A stretch of DNA of 64,000 bases from AP-15 sp963814865 (GTDB lineage: Bacteria; Pseudomonadota; Alphaproteobacteria; ATCC43930; CGMCC-115725), in assembly GCA_963814865.1 (NCBI GenBank), contig CAWFEN010000010.1, forward strand, positions 682,001 through 746,000. Reading direction: 5' to 3'. The notes beneath the pieces were generated by a model, which saw only the letters and a program-made list of their open reading frames with translations, was not told the DNA's origin and made no database searches. Each line of letters opens with the position of its first letter. The first letter of the stretch is position 1. Made by a program: the position numbers and the translations under genes. Positions 27,654 to 38,450 of this stretch are shown here, one piece after another.

Positions 27654-29817
27654 GGCGTTCCTTGCGCGCGCGCATCTTGGCGCGCATGACGTCGCGCGCC
27701 GAAACCCCGGCGCGACCGGCGGTCGAGCGGCCGCGGGCCGTTTCGGGATGTGTCGACCCTGCCGCGGCGGAGCCCGATGGTGAGGCGGGCAGGCCGAGCT
27801 CCACTTGCTCGAGGCGGCGGATCTCGTCGCGCAGCCGCGCCGCCTCCTCGAATTCGAGATCGGCGGCGGCGTCGCGCATGCGCTTTTCGAGATCGGCGAT
27901 GACGGTCTTCAGGTCGGCGCCCTGATAATGCGCCGCCTCGCCCTCCGACAGCCCGAACGTCACGTGATCGCGCTCATAGACGCTTTCGAGGATGTTGGCG
28001 ATGCCGCGCCGCACGCTCTCGGGCGTGATCCCGTTTGCGGCATTGTAGGCCTGCTGCTTTTCGCGCCGGCGGTTGGTTTCGCCGATCGCCGCTTTGAGGC
28101 TGTCGGTCACCCGGTCGGCATAGAGGATCGCCCTCCCGTCGATGTGGCGCGACGCCCTCCCGATCGTCTGGATCAGCGAGGTGCGCGAGCGCAGATAGCC
28201 CTCCTTGTCGGCGTCGAGCACGGCGACGAGCGCGCATTCCGGGATGTCGAGCCCTTCGCGCAGCAGGTTGATCCCGATCAGCACGTCGAAGGCGCCGAGG
28301 CGCAGGTCGCGGATGATCTCGATGCGTTCGAGCGTGTCGACATCGGAATGCATGTAGCGCACGCGCAGCCCGGCCTCGTGCAGATATTCGGTCAAGGCCT
28401 CGGCCATTTTCTTGGTCAAGGTGGTAACCAGCACGCGGTGGCCCTTCGCCGCCTCCTCGCGGCATTCGGCCATCAGATCGTCGACCTGGTTCTCGACCGG
28501 CCGGATGATGCAGGGCGGGTCGACGAGGCCGGTCGGCCGCACGATCTGCTCGACGAAGACGCCGCCGGCGCGGTTCATCTCCCACGGCCCCGGCGTCGCC
28601 GAGACGAACAGGGTCTGGCCGCGCATCGCCTCCCATTCCTCGAATTTGAGCGGCCGGTTGTCGGTGCAGGAAGGCAGCCGGAAACCGTATTCGGCCAAGG
28701 TCGTCTTGCGCATCCAGTCGCCGCGGAACATGCCGCCCAATTGCGGCACCGTGACGTGGCACTCGTCGACAAAGACCAGCGCGTCGCGCGGCATGTATTC
28801 GAAAAAGGTCGGCGGCGGCTCGCCCGGCTTGCGTCCGGTCAGATAGCGCGAATAGTTTTCGATGCCGGCGCAGCTGCCGGTCGCCTCGATCATTTCGAGG
28901 TCGTAGTTGGTGCGCTGCTCGAGCCGCTGCGCCTCGAGCAGCTTGCCCTCGGTGAAGAGTTCGTCGAGCCGAAGCTTGAGCTCGCGCCTGATCTGCTCGA
29001 TCGCCTGCAACAGGGTCGGGCGCGGCGTCACGTAGTGGCTGTTGGCGTAGATCTTGATCGACTGCAAGGCGGCGGTCTTTTCGCCGGTCAACGGGTCGAT
29101 CTCGTGGATCGCCTCGATCTCGTCGCCGAACAGCGACAGCCGCCAGGCGCGGTCCTCGTAATGCGCCGGGAACAGCTCGATCGTGTCGCCGCGCACGCGG
29201 AACGCGCCGCGAAAGAAATTGTGGTCGTTGCGCCGGTATTGCAGCTCGATGAAGCGCGCCAGCAGGTGGGTGCGGTTGACCCGGTCGCCCTTGGCCAGCG
29301 ACAGGGTCATCTGCGAATAGGTCTCGGCCGAGCCGATGCCGTAGATGCACGACACGCTCGCGACGACGACGACGTCGCGGCGTTCGAGGATCGCCCGCGT
29401 CGCCGAATGGCGCATCCGGTCGATCTCCTCGTTCAGCGACAATTCCTTTTCGACATAGGTGTCGGTACGCGGAACATAGGCCTCGGGCTGATAGTAATCG
29501 TAATAAGAGACGAAATATTCGACCGCGTTCTCCGGGAAAAAGCTCTTCATCTCGCCGTAGAGCTGCGCGGCCAGGGTCTTGTTCGGGGCGAGGATGATCG
29601 CCGGCCGCCCGGTGCGGGCGATGACGTGAGCCATCGTGAAGGTCTTGCCCGAGCCGGTGACGCCGAGCAGCACCTGGTCGCGCTCGCCGCGGTCGAGCCC
29701 CTCGCACAATTCGTCGATCGCCTGCGGCTGGTCGCCGGCCGGGCGGAATTCGGAACTGATCGCAAATGGTTTGCCGACATCGCTCTGCGGGCGTTCGGCG
29801 ACGAGAAGCGGCAGCAT
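27640..29817 (-). CDS. uvrB: Excinuclease ABC subunit UvrB
   Basis: A UvrB of about 725 residues. It shows SEFRPAGDQPQAIDEL, Walker A LLGVTGSGKTFTMA, the beta-hairpin region (YYDYYQPEAYVPRTDTYVEK), the helicase motif VFVDECHVTVPQLGGM, motifs V-VI (IGINLLREGLDIPECALV; QTIGRASRH) and a C-terminal UVR domain (LEFEEAARLRDEIRRLE) that contacts UvrC. The start could be ATG 29817 (MLPLLVAER) or ATG 29850, and neither has a strong ribosome binding site. A long, basic, low-complexity tail follows the UVR domain. Confidence 0.96.
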   Translation of the reverse strand: MLPLLVAERPQSDVGKPFAISSEFRPAGDQPQAIDELCEGLDRGERDQVLLGVTGSGKTFTMAHVIARTGRPAIILAPNKTLAAQLYGEMKSFFPENAVEYFVSYYDYYQPEAYVPRTDTYVEKELSLNEEIDRMRHSATRAILERRDVVVVASVSCIYGIGSAETYSQMTLSLAKGDRVNRTHLLARFIELQYRRNDHNFFRGAFRVRGDTIELFPAHYEDRAWRLSLFGDEIEAIHEIDPLTGEKTAALQSIKIYANSHYVTPRPTLLQAIEQIRRELKLRLDELFTEGKLLEAQRLEQRTNYDLEMIEATGSCAGIENYSRYLTGRKPGEPPPTFFEYMPRDALVFVDECHVTVPQLGGMFRGDWMRKTTLAEYGFRLPSCTDNRPLKFEEWEAMRGQTLFVSATPGPWEMNRAGGVFVEQIVRPTGLVDPPCIIRPVENQVDDLMAECREEAAKGHRVLVTTLTKKMAEALTEYLHEAGLRVRYMHSDVDTLERIEIIRDLRLGAFDVLIGINLLREGLDIPECALVAVLDADKEGYLRSRTSLIQTIGRASRHIDGRAILYADRVTDSLKAAIGETNRRREKQQAYNAANGITPESVRRGIANILESVYERDHVTFGLSEGEAAHYQGADLKTVIADLEKRMRDAAADLEFEEAARLRDEIRRLEQVELGLPASPSGSAAAGSTHPETARGRSTAGRAGVSARDVMRAKMRARKERRARR

Positions 29818-29983
29818 GGCGACAGAATGTAAGACTTCAGCCGAGTTCATGCCAGCTCGACTCGCTTCCTCGAAATCTTCCGCAGCAATCGCTTTTTCGC
29901 AAGACCCGGATGGCCGGCACAAGGCCAGCCGTCCGGATCTTACGCCGTCGAGGAAGATTGGCCCACAGAGTGAAGGTGCGGAG

Positions 29984-31114
29984 CTACTCCCGCAGATCCT
30001 CGAAAAATTCCTTGACGCGGGCGAAGAAGCCCTCGCTTTCGGGGTGGGTGCGACGGCTGTCGCCTTCTTTTTCGAACTCGCGCAGCAGCTCCTGCTGGCG
30101 CCTGGTCAGGTTGACCGGGGTTTCGACGACCGCCTCGATGAACATGTCGCCGCGGGCAGTCGAGCGCAGCACCGTCATCCCCTTCGACTTGAGCCGGAAC
30201 TGATGGCCCGACTGGGTTCCCGGCGGCACCGTGACGCGGGCCCGGCCGCCATCCACGCTCGGCACCTCGATCGCGCCGCCGAGCGCCGCCGTGGTGATCG
30301 GAAGCGGCACCCGGCAGTAGATATTGGCGCCGTCGCGCTGAAAGATCCGGTGCGGCGCGACGCTGATGAAGATGTAGAGATCGCCCGCCGAGGCGCCGCG
30401 AATGCCGACCTCGCCCTCGCCGGCGAGCCGGATGCGGGTGCCGTCCTCGACGCCGGGCGGAATGTTGACCGACAGTGTCTTTTCACGCCGGGCCCGGCCC
30501 TGACCGGCACAGCTGCGGCACGGCTTGTCGATGACCCGCCCGGCGCCCTGGCAGCCGGGACAGGTGCGCTCAATCGAAAAAAAGCCCTGCTGGGCGCGCA
30601 CCCGCCCGCGGCCGTGGCAGGTCGGACAGGCGATCGGTTTGGAGCCGGGCTCGGCACCGCTGCCCTTGCACCCCTCGCAGGCAACCAGGCTGGCGACGCG
30701 GATCGTCGTCTGCTTGCCGCGGAAGCTCTCCTCGAGCGAGATTTCGAGGTTGTAGCGCAGGTCGCTGCCGCGGCTCGGCCCGGCTTGTCCGCGCCGGCCG
30801 CCGCCCATGAACTCGCCGAACATCTCGTCGAAGATATCGGCAAAGCCGCCGCTGAAACCGAAATCTCCCGGACCGCGCCCACCCCCCTGCTCGAACGCGG
30901 CATGACCGAACCGGTCATAGGCGGCGCGCTTCTGCTCGTCCTTGAGAATGTCGTAAGCTTCGCTGATGTCCTTGAATTTCTGCTCGGCGTTCTTGTCGCC
31001 CGAATTGCGATCCGGGTGAAACTGCATCGCCAGCTTGCGATAGGCCTTCTTCAAATCGTCGGCGCTGGCCGATTTCGCAACGCCGAGGGTCTCGTAAAAG
31101 TCCTGCTTAGCCAT
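29984..31114 (-). CDS. dnaJ: Chaperone protein DnaJ
   Basis: A 376-residue full-length DnaJ. It has the J domain with HPD (AMQFHPDRNSGDKNAEQKF), a Gly/Phe-rich linker, and a zinc-binding domain with four CxxCxGxG repeats (CEGCKGSG, CPTCHGRG, CPGCQGAG, CRSCAGQG). It ends in two C-terminal beta domains and a dimerisation tail. It stimulates DnaK ATPase and delivers unfolded clients. It follows dnaK by 101 bases; a small inverted repeat (CCCCGG/CCGGGG, 31157-31178) sits in that gap and may tune the dnaK:dnaJ ratio. Confidence 0.97.
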   Translation of the reverse strand: MAKQDFYETLGVAKSASADDLKKAYRKLAMQFHPDRNSGDKNAEQKFKDISEAYDILKDEQKRAAYDRFGHAAFEQGGGRGPGDFGFSGGFADIFDEMFGEFMGGGRRGQAGPSRGSDLRYNLEISLEESFRGKQTTIRVASLVACEGCKGSGAEPGSKPIACPTCHGRGRVRAQQGFFSIERTCPGCQGAGRVIDKPCRSCAGQGRARREKTLSVNIPPGVEDGTRIRLAGEGEVGIRGASAGDLYIFISVAPHRIFQRDGANIYCRVPLPITTAALGGAIEVPSVDGGRARVTVPPGTQSGHQFRLKSKGMTVLRSTARGDMFIEAVVETPVNLTRRQQELLREFEKEGDSRRTHPESEGFFARVKEFFEDLRE

Positions 31115-31215
31115 GATCGAGAGGCGTTCGGTGCAAGGGTTTGCGGCGTTGCGTCACCCCGGCGGAAACCGGCCGGGGCGATCGCATCCCCATCTCGGCT
31201 CCGTGCTCGAAGGGG

Positions 31216-33159
<1,944 letters not shown>

Positions 33160-33249
33160 CTCATTTCAAAGCAGGACCGGGCGGCCCAGGAAGCACCGCT
33201 CCGATCCCCCGGGAAGTGGTGGTTCAGTCATCCCCCGACTGCGAAGGGT

Positions 33250-33278
33250 TATATATGTGAGCCCCCCGACCGCTACAA
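33250..33278 (-). promoter_or_regulatory. Candidate dnaK promoter
   Basis: On the minus strand TTGTAG (33278-33273) and TATATA (33255-33250) are spaced by 17 bases, about 90 bases upstream of the dnaK start and overlapping the grpE stop. The match to each sigma70 hexamer is four of six. A sigma32-type site was looked for and not convincingly found. This would give dnaK its own transcript in addition to read-through from hrcA-grpE. Confidence 0.35.
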
Positions 33279-33869
33279 CCGGTTCGCGCCGCCAGTCTCG
33301 TCCGGCTCGTGGCGCGGCCTGGCGACGCCGACCATGGCCGGCCGGAGCAGGCGGCCATGCAGCACGTAGCCGGGCTGGAGCACCTCGACGACCGTGCCGG
33401 CGGGCCGGTCCGGACGCTCGGCCTCGTAGATCGCCTGATGAAGGTTGTGGTCGAAAGGTTCGCCGGCCGGATCGATGCGCCGGATGCCGTGCCGCTCGAA
33501 GACCCCCAGAAGCTCGCGCTCGGTCGCCGCGACCCCGGCCAGGAGGCTGCGCGTACGCTCGTCCCCGATTTCGGGCTCGGGCAGGCTGTCGAGGGCGCGG
33601 CGCAGATTGTCGGCCGCCGACAGCAGGTCCTTGGCAAACCCCGCAATCGCGTATTTGGCGGCATCCTCGCGCTCGCGCTGGGCCCGGCGGCGGGTGTTCT
33701 CGGCCTCGGCGAGGGCGCGCAGCAGGCGGTCCTGCTGCGCCGCGAGCTCGGCTTCGAGCGCGGCGACCCGCGCCTCGGGAGCTGCGGCGTCGGCGCCGTC
33801 CGCATTGTTGTTTGCCGCAGCTTCCTCGGCGGTTGGCGCCGCCACGCGTTCGTCGGGGTTCTCGTTCAT
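33273..33869 (-). CDS. grpE: Nucleotide exchange factor GrpE
   Basis: A 198-residue GrpE. It has an acidic, disordered N-terminus, a long dimerising coiled coil (about residues 32-75, RVAALEAELAAQQDRLLRAL), then the GrpE core with FAKDLLSAADNLRRALDSLP and the C-terminal beta domain (FDHNLHQAIYEAE; GTVVEVLQPGYVLHGRLLRP). It releases ADP from DnaK. I start at ATG 33869 because the longer frame reads through hrcA. Its start is 8 bases downstream of the hrcA stop, so the two form an operon. Confidence 0.96.
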   Translation of the reverse strand: MNENPDERVAAPTAEEAAANNNADGADAAAPEARVAALEAELAAQQDRLLRALAEAENTRRRAQREREDAAKYAIAGFAKDLLSAADNLRRALDSLPEPEIGDERTRSLLAGVAATERELLGVFERHGIRRIDPAGEPFDHNLHQAIYEAERPDRPAGTVVEVLQPGYVLHGRLLRPAMVGVARPRHEPDETGGANRL

Positions 33870-33877
33870 AACGCGTC

Positions 33878-34936
33878 CTATCCGATGAGGCGCCCGATCA
33901 CCTTGGCGGTGTAATCCACCATCGGGATAATCCGGGCGTAGTTGATCCGGGTGGGGCCGATGACCCCGATGGCGCCGACGATCTGCTCGCGGCTGTTCTG
34001 GTAGGGAGCGATCACCATCGAGCAGCCGGTCACCCCGAACAGGTGGCTCTCGGCGCCGATGAAGATCTGCACGCCGTCGCCCTGCTTGCTGGCGTCGAGC
34101 AGACGCAGCATCGTCTCGCGGGTTTCGAGCATATCGAAAAGCGTGCGCAGCCTTTCGAGATCGGCGAGCGCGGTCACGTCCTCGAGCAGGTTCGCCTGCC
34201 CGCGCACGATCAGGGCGCTGCCCTTGTCGCCGCCGGCCCAGCTCGCCAGCCCGGCCGCGACCAGCTTCGAGGTCAGCTCGTCGAGCTGCACCTGGTTCGA
34301 GTCGATCTCGTCCCGGATCGCGGCCTGCGCCTCCTCGATGGTCCGGCCGATCAGCCGGGCGTTCAAGTAATTGCCGGCCGCGACGAGCGCCGCCGGCGGC
34401 AGCCCGAGCGGCACCTCGATGACCCGGTTCTCGACCAGCCCGTCTTCGGTGACCAGCACGACGAGGGCGCGTCCGGGTCCGAGATGGACGAATTCGAGAT
34501 GCTTCAGCGGCCGGTCCTGCTTGGGGACGACGACGACGCCGGCGCAATGCGACAGCCCGGAGAGCGCGCTCGTCGCCTCCTCGAGGGCCTGCGGCAGGCT
34601 CTTGCCGCGCGCGGCGCACAGGCTCTCGATATTGCGCCGCTCGTCCTCGGCGAGACGGCCGACTTCGAGCAGACCGTGAACGAAGAGGCGCAACCCGGCC
34701 TCGGTCGGCAGGCGGCCGGCCGAGGTGTGCGGCGCATAGAGGAGTCCCGCCTCTTCGAGATCGGCCATGACGTTGCGGATCGTCGCCGGCGACAGGTTCT
34801 GCCCGAGCCGGCGCGACAGGGTGCGCGAGCCGACCGGTTCGCCGGTGGCGACATAGCCGTCGACGATCAGGCGAAAGATCTCGCGGCTGCGCTCGTTGAG
34901 CTCGTTGATCGGCGAGGGGGCGATTGGTCCGGGCAT
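33878..34936 (-). CDS. hrcA: Heat-inducible transcription repressor HrcA
   Basis: A 352-residue HrcA. It has an N-terminal winged helix (INELNERSREIFRLIVDGYV; VGSRTLSRRL; SPATIRNVMADLEEAGLL), the HTSAGRLPTEAGLRLFV segment and the GAF-like C-terminal domain ending VDYTAKVIGRLIG. I favour ATG 34936 (MPGPIAPSP) over the ATG ten codons upstream. HrcA represses heat-shock genes through CIRCE elements, but no CIRCE inverted repeat is visible in this window, so its targets (probably groESL) lie elsewhere. Confidence 0.95.
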   Translation of the reverse strand: MPGPIAPSPINELNERSREIFRLIVDGYVATGEPVGSRTLSRRLGQNLSPATIRNVMADLEEAGLLYAPHTSAGRLPTEAGLRLFVHGLLEVGRLAEDERRNIESLCAARGKSLPQALEEATSALSGLSHCAGVVVVPKQDRPLKHLEFVHLGPGRALVVLVTEDGLVENRVIEVPLGLPPAALVAAGNYLNARLIGRTIEEAQAAIRDEIDSNQVQLDELTSKLVAAGLASWAGGDKGSALIVRGQANLLEDVTALADLERLRTLFDMLETRETMLRLLDASKQGDGVQIFIGAESHLFGVTGCSMVIAPYQNSREQIVGAIGVIGPTRINYARIIPMVDYTAKVIGRLIG

Positions 34937-35083
34937 GCAAAGCTTGCCAAAAGCGCGGTCGAGCATCCGATTCGGCCGGACGGGCGTCGCCCGCCTGTGT
35001 CGATCGGAATGCTGCGCGATCGACCCGGCGTTGGCGAAATTTGGGAACGCGCGGTGCGCGCGTCAACTCGCGCGGGTTGCCGG

Positions 35084-35551
35084 CTACGGCGTCTCTTTGA
35101 AGGTGGCTTGGAAGGTTTCGCCCTTCGGCGTCGTCAGCCGGCCGACCAGATCGACGATCGCCGGACGGAAGGCGAACTGGCTGCCGTCCGAATTCTGGAA
35201 TCTGAGCTCGCCGTTGCGGATGATCCCGGTGCCGTGCAATGTCCCGCCCGGCGCCGGCGTGCTCGATCCGAGCGGCCCATAGACGTAGACGATCGCTGCA
35301 GTGCCGTCCGGCCGGATGTCGGTGACGATCAGCGCCGCGCAGGTTCGCGCGTCCCACGCCGCATCGCTCCATACCCCGAGAAAACGCCGGTAGCGCTCGG
35401 CGACGCTCGCCGGGTCGGCCAGCCGATAGCTGACGCTCTGCTCGCAGAACACCCGGCCCGTTTCGGGCACGTCGGCGGGCGGCGGCGCCTGCGCCATCGC
35501 CGCAGCGGCGCCCAGCAGCAGGGACGGGAGCAGGAGCAGACGACGGATCAT
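35084..35551 (-). CDS. Hypothetical secreted protein
   Basis: A 155-residue protein with a clear Sec signal peptide (MIRRLLLLPSLLLGAAAAMA, cleavage near AMA-QA). The mature part has two cysteines and a beta-rich pattern with DARTCAALIVTDIRPDG, VYGPLGSS and a C-terminal GETFQATF. Similar proteins of unknown function in related bacteria measure about this length, but I cannot name a family. It is probably periplasmic, single gene, upstream of the hrcA start in the same direction with a 147-base gap. Confidence 0.7.
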   Translation of the reverse strand: MIRRLLLLPSLLLGAAAAMAQAPPPADVPETGRVFCEQSVSYRLADPASVAERYRRFLGVWSDAAWDARTCAALIVTDIRPDGTAAIVYVYGPLGSSTPAPGGTLHGTGIIRNGELRFQNSDGSQFAFRPAIVDLVGRLTTPKGETFQATFKETP

Positions 35552-35681
35552 GGCAGGCTCCGACCGGGATTGCAGGCCTCGGCTTTTACGGCCAAACCGG
35601 CGCGATCCATACCCGGCTGCGGCAGGACGCCGCCCGGCGAAGCGCCGGGTCGGACGCGATCGCCGATGGAGGCCGCCTCGG

Positions 35682-36395
35682 TCAGCAGCCGAGCTTGGCA
35701 GCGAGGTCGACGAAGCTGTCGGCGATCACGTCGAAATCGTGCTCGGCCTTGAGATCGCGGGTCTTGTTGGGGCCGTGCTCCAACGGCCGGCTGACAAAGG
35801 CGGTGCGGAAGCCGCGGCCGCGCGCCGCCATCAGGTCGCCGTTATGGGCCGCGACCATCATGCACTGCTCGGGCTTCAGGTCGAGGAAGGCGGCGGTGCG
35901 GTCGTAAGCCTCGGGCTGCGGTTTGTAGGCGTGCGCGGTTTCGGCGCCGAGGATCGCGTCCCACGGCAGACCGGCGTGCTTCGCCATGTTGACCATCAGC
36001 GCGACATTGCCGTTCGAGCACGTCGCCAGGATGTATTTGCGCTTGAGCCGGGTCAGGCCTTCGACCGTGTCCGGCCAGCCGTCGAGGCGATGCCAGGCGC
36101 GGTTCAGGTGGTCGATCTCCGTCTCGCTGAGCCCCGTTATCCCGAACTCCGGCAGCAGCTCGACCAAATTCTCGCGATGCAGATCGTCGAGCCGCGTCCA
36201 CGGGCGCTCGCCGGTGCGCACCTTCGCCATTGCCGGCTGGTAGCGCGCCCGCCATTGGTCGGCGAAGCCGTGCCAGTCTTTGTCGTAGCCCTTCGGCCCG
36301 AGAAACGCCTTGGCCTCGCGGGCGATGCTGTCGCGCCAGTTCACCACGGTGCCGAACACGTCGAAAGTCAGGGCTTTCACGTCGGAAATCGCCAT
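35682..36395 (-). CDS. Haloacid dehalogenase type II (HAD superfamily)
   Basis: A 237-residue HAD hydrolase. Motif I is LTFDVFGTVVNW with the nucleophilic Asp about residue 12. Motif II is LATCSNGNVALMVNM, and the C-terminal lysine/aspartate motifs appear in HAYKPQPEAYDRTA and MVAAHNGDLMAARGRGFRTA. The DVFGT form with Asn and HAYKP is that of (S)-2-haloacid dehalogenases, which hydrolyse 2-halo acids to hydroxy acids, but related enzymes act on other substrates. It stands alone between the secreted protein gene and the PrpD-type gene. Confidence 0.87.
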   Translation of the reverse strand: MAISDVKALTFDVFGTVVNWRDSIAREAKAFLGPKGYDKDWHGFADQWRARYQPAMAKVRTGERPWTRLDDLHRENLVELLPEFGITGLSETEIDHLNRAWHRLDGWPDTVEGLTRLKRKYILATCSNGNVALMVNMAKHAGLPWDAILGAETAHAYKPQPEAYDRTAAFLDLKPEQCMMVAAHNGDLMAARGRGFRTAFVSRPLEHGPNKTRDLKAEHDFDVIADSFVDLAAKLGC

Positions 36396-36562
36396 CTTCC
36401 GGATCCTTTTGCTGCTGGTTCCGCTGCGGCCGTTGCCGCATGTCGCGCGGCTCCGCAGCCGGCGTCAATCACCGAATCTCACTCCCGGCGATTATCGGCG
36501 ATGATGCGGCCCACCCCTCACCCGTTATTGACGCGGCCCCGCCCTTGCCTTGTCGCCGCCGG

Positions 36563-37957
36563 TCAGGATGGGACCGTCAGCGCGATCAGCTTTTCGGCGG
36601 CGCGGTCGATCGTGTCGAGATGGCGGCAGGTGTCGATCAGTTCGGCGAACTGCATCTCGGAGATGGCGAGGCCGGGGGCGACGGGGCGGATGCGCTGCGC
36701 CTCCTCCTCGAAATCCCAGATGAATTCGCGGCCGGTGCCCTCTTTGCTGAAGCTCCGGCCGTCCTTGGTGAAGACCGTGATGCGCGGGCCGAACAGGGTG
36801 CGGCGCACGGTCGGGATCAGGGCCACGCGCTGCATCAATTCGAGCACCGCAGGCGGGTCGCTCTCGCCGGGACCGGGCTCGGCGCCGCGCAATAGCGGAT
36901 AGCCGCGCTCGGCGGCGCCCCAGGCGGTGAAATATTGCGTGCTGCCGACCTGCGGCGGGCTCTCGATGCCGCGGCTAGGGAAGGCCGGGCTCGGATATTC
37001 GGTTTCGAACCAGTTGACCAGCGCCTCGATGTGGTCGATGTCCGCGGTGGCGATGTCGTGCTCTGCGCACAGCCGCGCGGTCACCTCGATATGGGCGATG
37101 TTGTAGCCGGCGGTCGAATAGATGCGGTAGAGCGTCTCGAGAAAGATCCAGTCGCGACCGAGGCCCTGCGTGATCTTCGCCAAGTCGGTGCGGTTGTCGC
37201 CGGTGAAGCTGTAGCGCAATTCGCCAAGATTGTTGCCGGCGTAGGCGTGGTAGAACCCGGCCTCGCCTTCCAATGTCGTCTCGCCGCCCGGCGTGCCGTG
37301 CCGGGCCAGGGCGACCGCGAGCAGCGCATTGCGCACCGCGCCGCCCTCGCGCAAGGAACGGCCGCCGCTGCGCGCGCCTTCGAGGTTGCCCGAGGCGAGG
37401 TTGACGCATTGGGCGATGGCGCCGTGGATCTGGCTTTCGTCGAGGCCGCCGAGCTTGGCGGCGGCGATCGCAGCACCGAAAATGCCGAACACCGGCCCGG
37501 CATGAAAGCCGCGCGACATGACCGTCGGGATGAACTCGGCGGCCATGCGCTCCATGACTTCATAGCCGGCGGCGACCGCGGTCAGGAATTCCCGGCCCGA
37601 GGCGCCGGCCAACTCCGCGGCGGCAAGCGCCGCCGGCAGGATCGCGGTGCCCGGATGGGTCAGCATGCGGAAGGTGTCCCACTTGCCGCCGGCAAAGATC
37701 GTTTCGGTGTTGACAAAGGCGGCGCCGGCCTTGGTCAGCTTTGCTCCATGGCACAACACGGTCGCGGCGCCGCCGCCGCCCGCTTCCTCCTCCTGCATCA
37801 GCGCCAATGCCTGCCGGCTCGCCGGCATCCGGTGGGCGACCAGCGCCGAGGCCAACGCCTCCAGGGTGACGCCCTTCGCCCGGTCGACGACCGCCGGCGG
37901 CAGGTCCTCGTAGCGCAGCCTGGCGACGAACGCGGCGAATTCTCGGCTCAACGACAT
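36563..37957 (-). CDS. MmgE/PrpD family protein
   Basis: A 464-residue intact member of the 2-methylcitrate dehydratase/MmgE family. It starts MSLSREFAAFVARLRYEDLP (ATG 37957). Downstream it has VTLEALASALVAHR, GGKWDTFRMLTHPGTAILPA, RGFHAGPVFGIFGAAIAAAK, the NLASGNLEGARSGG region and a C-terminal beta domain (LFGPRITVFTKDGRSFSKEG). The catalytic fold dehydrates a hydroxy-tricarboxylate or related acid. It is the second family member in the window and is more divergent, lacking the canonical cysteine-histidine segment seen in the first copy. Confidence 0.85.
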   Translation of the reverse strand: MSLSREFAAFVARLRYEDLPPAVVDRAKGVTLEALASALVAHRMPASRQALALMQEEEAGGGGAATVLCHGAKLTKAGAAFVNTETIFAGGKWDTFRMLTHPGTAILPAALAAAELAGASGREFLTAVAAGYEVMERMAAEFIPTVMSRGFHAGPVFGIFGAAIAAAKLGGLDESQIHGAIAQCVNLASGNLEGARSGGRSLREGGAVRNALLAVALARHGTPGGETTLEGEAGFYHAYAGNNLGELRYSFTGDNRTDLAKITQGLGRDWIFLETLYRIYSTAGYNIAHIEVTARLCAEHDIATADIDHIEALVNWFETEYPSPAFPSRGIESPPQVGSTQYFTAWGAAERGYPLLRGAEPGPGESDPPAVLELMQRVALIPTVRRTLFGPRITVFTKDGRSFSKEGTGREFIWDFEEEAQRIRPVAPGLAISEMQFAELIDTCRHLDTIDRAAEKLIALTVPS

Positions 37958-38130
37958 GACGGCTTCCCTTCGACAACGGCCCGGACCGCTGCCGGGGCGG
38001 CGGGCGACGAGGCTCGGCCGCCCCGGCATATGTCCGGCGGCAAGGCGCGAACCTGGGGCAAGTTCGGACGCAATAGCAGCACGAGGACCCGCGCGGGCGC
38101 AATATCGGGCCTGCCCCGAACGCCTCGCGC

Positions 38131-38290
38131 TCATCGAAGCCGGCCCGCTCGATAATTGGGATTAGGGCCCTTCAGCTGCCTGCCCGTCGGAGCGTCAAAC
38201 TCGCCGAGATGTCGGCCTCTCGCATCGTAGGCCTCGACGGTGCCGTGCTGATAAGTCCCACTCGCAAATCCTACCGTCGTGACCCGCCAT
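38131..38290 (-). pseudogene. Colicin-E3-type ribonuclease domain, frameshifted
   Basis: Two adjoining frames encode the cytotoxic RNase domain of the colicin E3/pyocin S6 type. The first gives MAGHDGRICEWD from ATG 38290. The second gives YQHGTVEAYDARGRHLGE, then FDAPTGRQLKGPNPN, to TGA 38131. Removing one T from GACTTAT joins them. The joined product has the E3 catalytic set Asp, His and Glu in the pattern D-x-x-H-G-x-x-E, followed by HLGEFD and GxQLKGP. Stand-alone proteins of this domain exist and cleave 16S rRNA. No immunity or antitoxin gene is apparent beside it. It may be a relic, or intact if the extra T is a sequencing error. Confidence 0.6.
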
Positions 38291-38450
38291 CGCTTGCGGA
38301 GGCCTCTTCCGTCGGTCCGAGCACTCGCGGTCAGAAATCCCCTTAAAAAATTTACGAGCCGATCGCGTCAGCGAACGATTGATTCATCGAGAGCGGGAAA
38401 GATCGTCCCGTGGCGGCTGGGCGCGCGCCGCGATCGAAGGGAGGATGCAA

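Noticed and set aside
33160..35083. CIRCE element for HrcA
   Set aside because: I looked for the TTAGCACTC-N9-GAGTGCTAA inverted repeat upstream of hrcA, grpE and dnaK and did not find it.
37958..38134. 59-residue N-terminal extension of the second MmgE/PrpD gene, overlapping the RNase relic stop
   Set aside because: The extension is low-complexity, and the conserved family N-terminus starts at ATG 37957; the ATGA overlap with the relic is probably chance.
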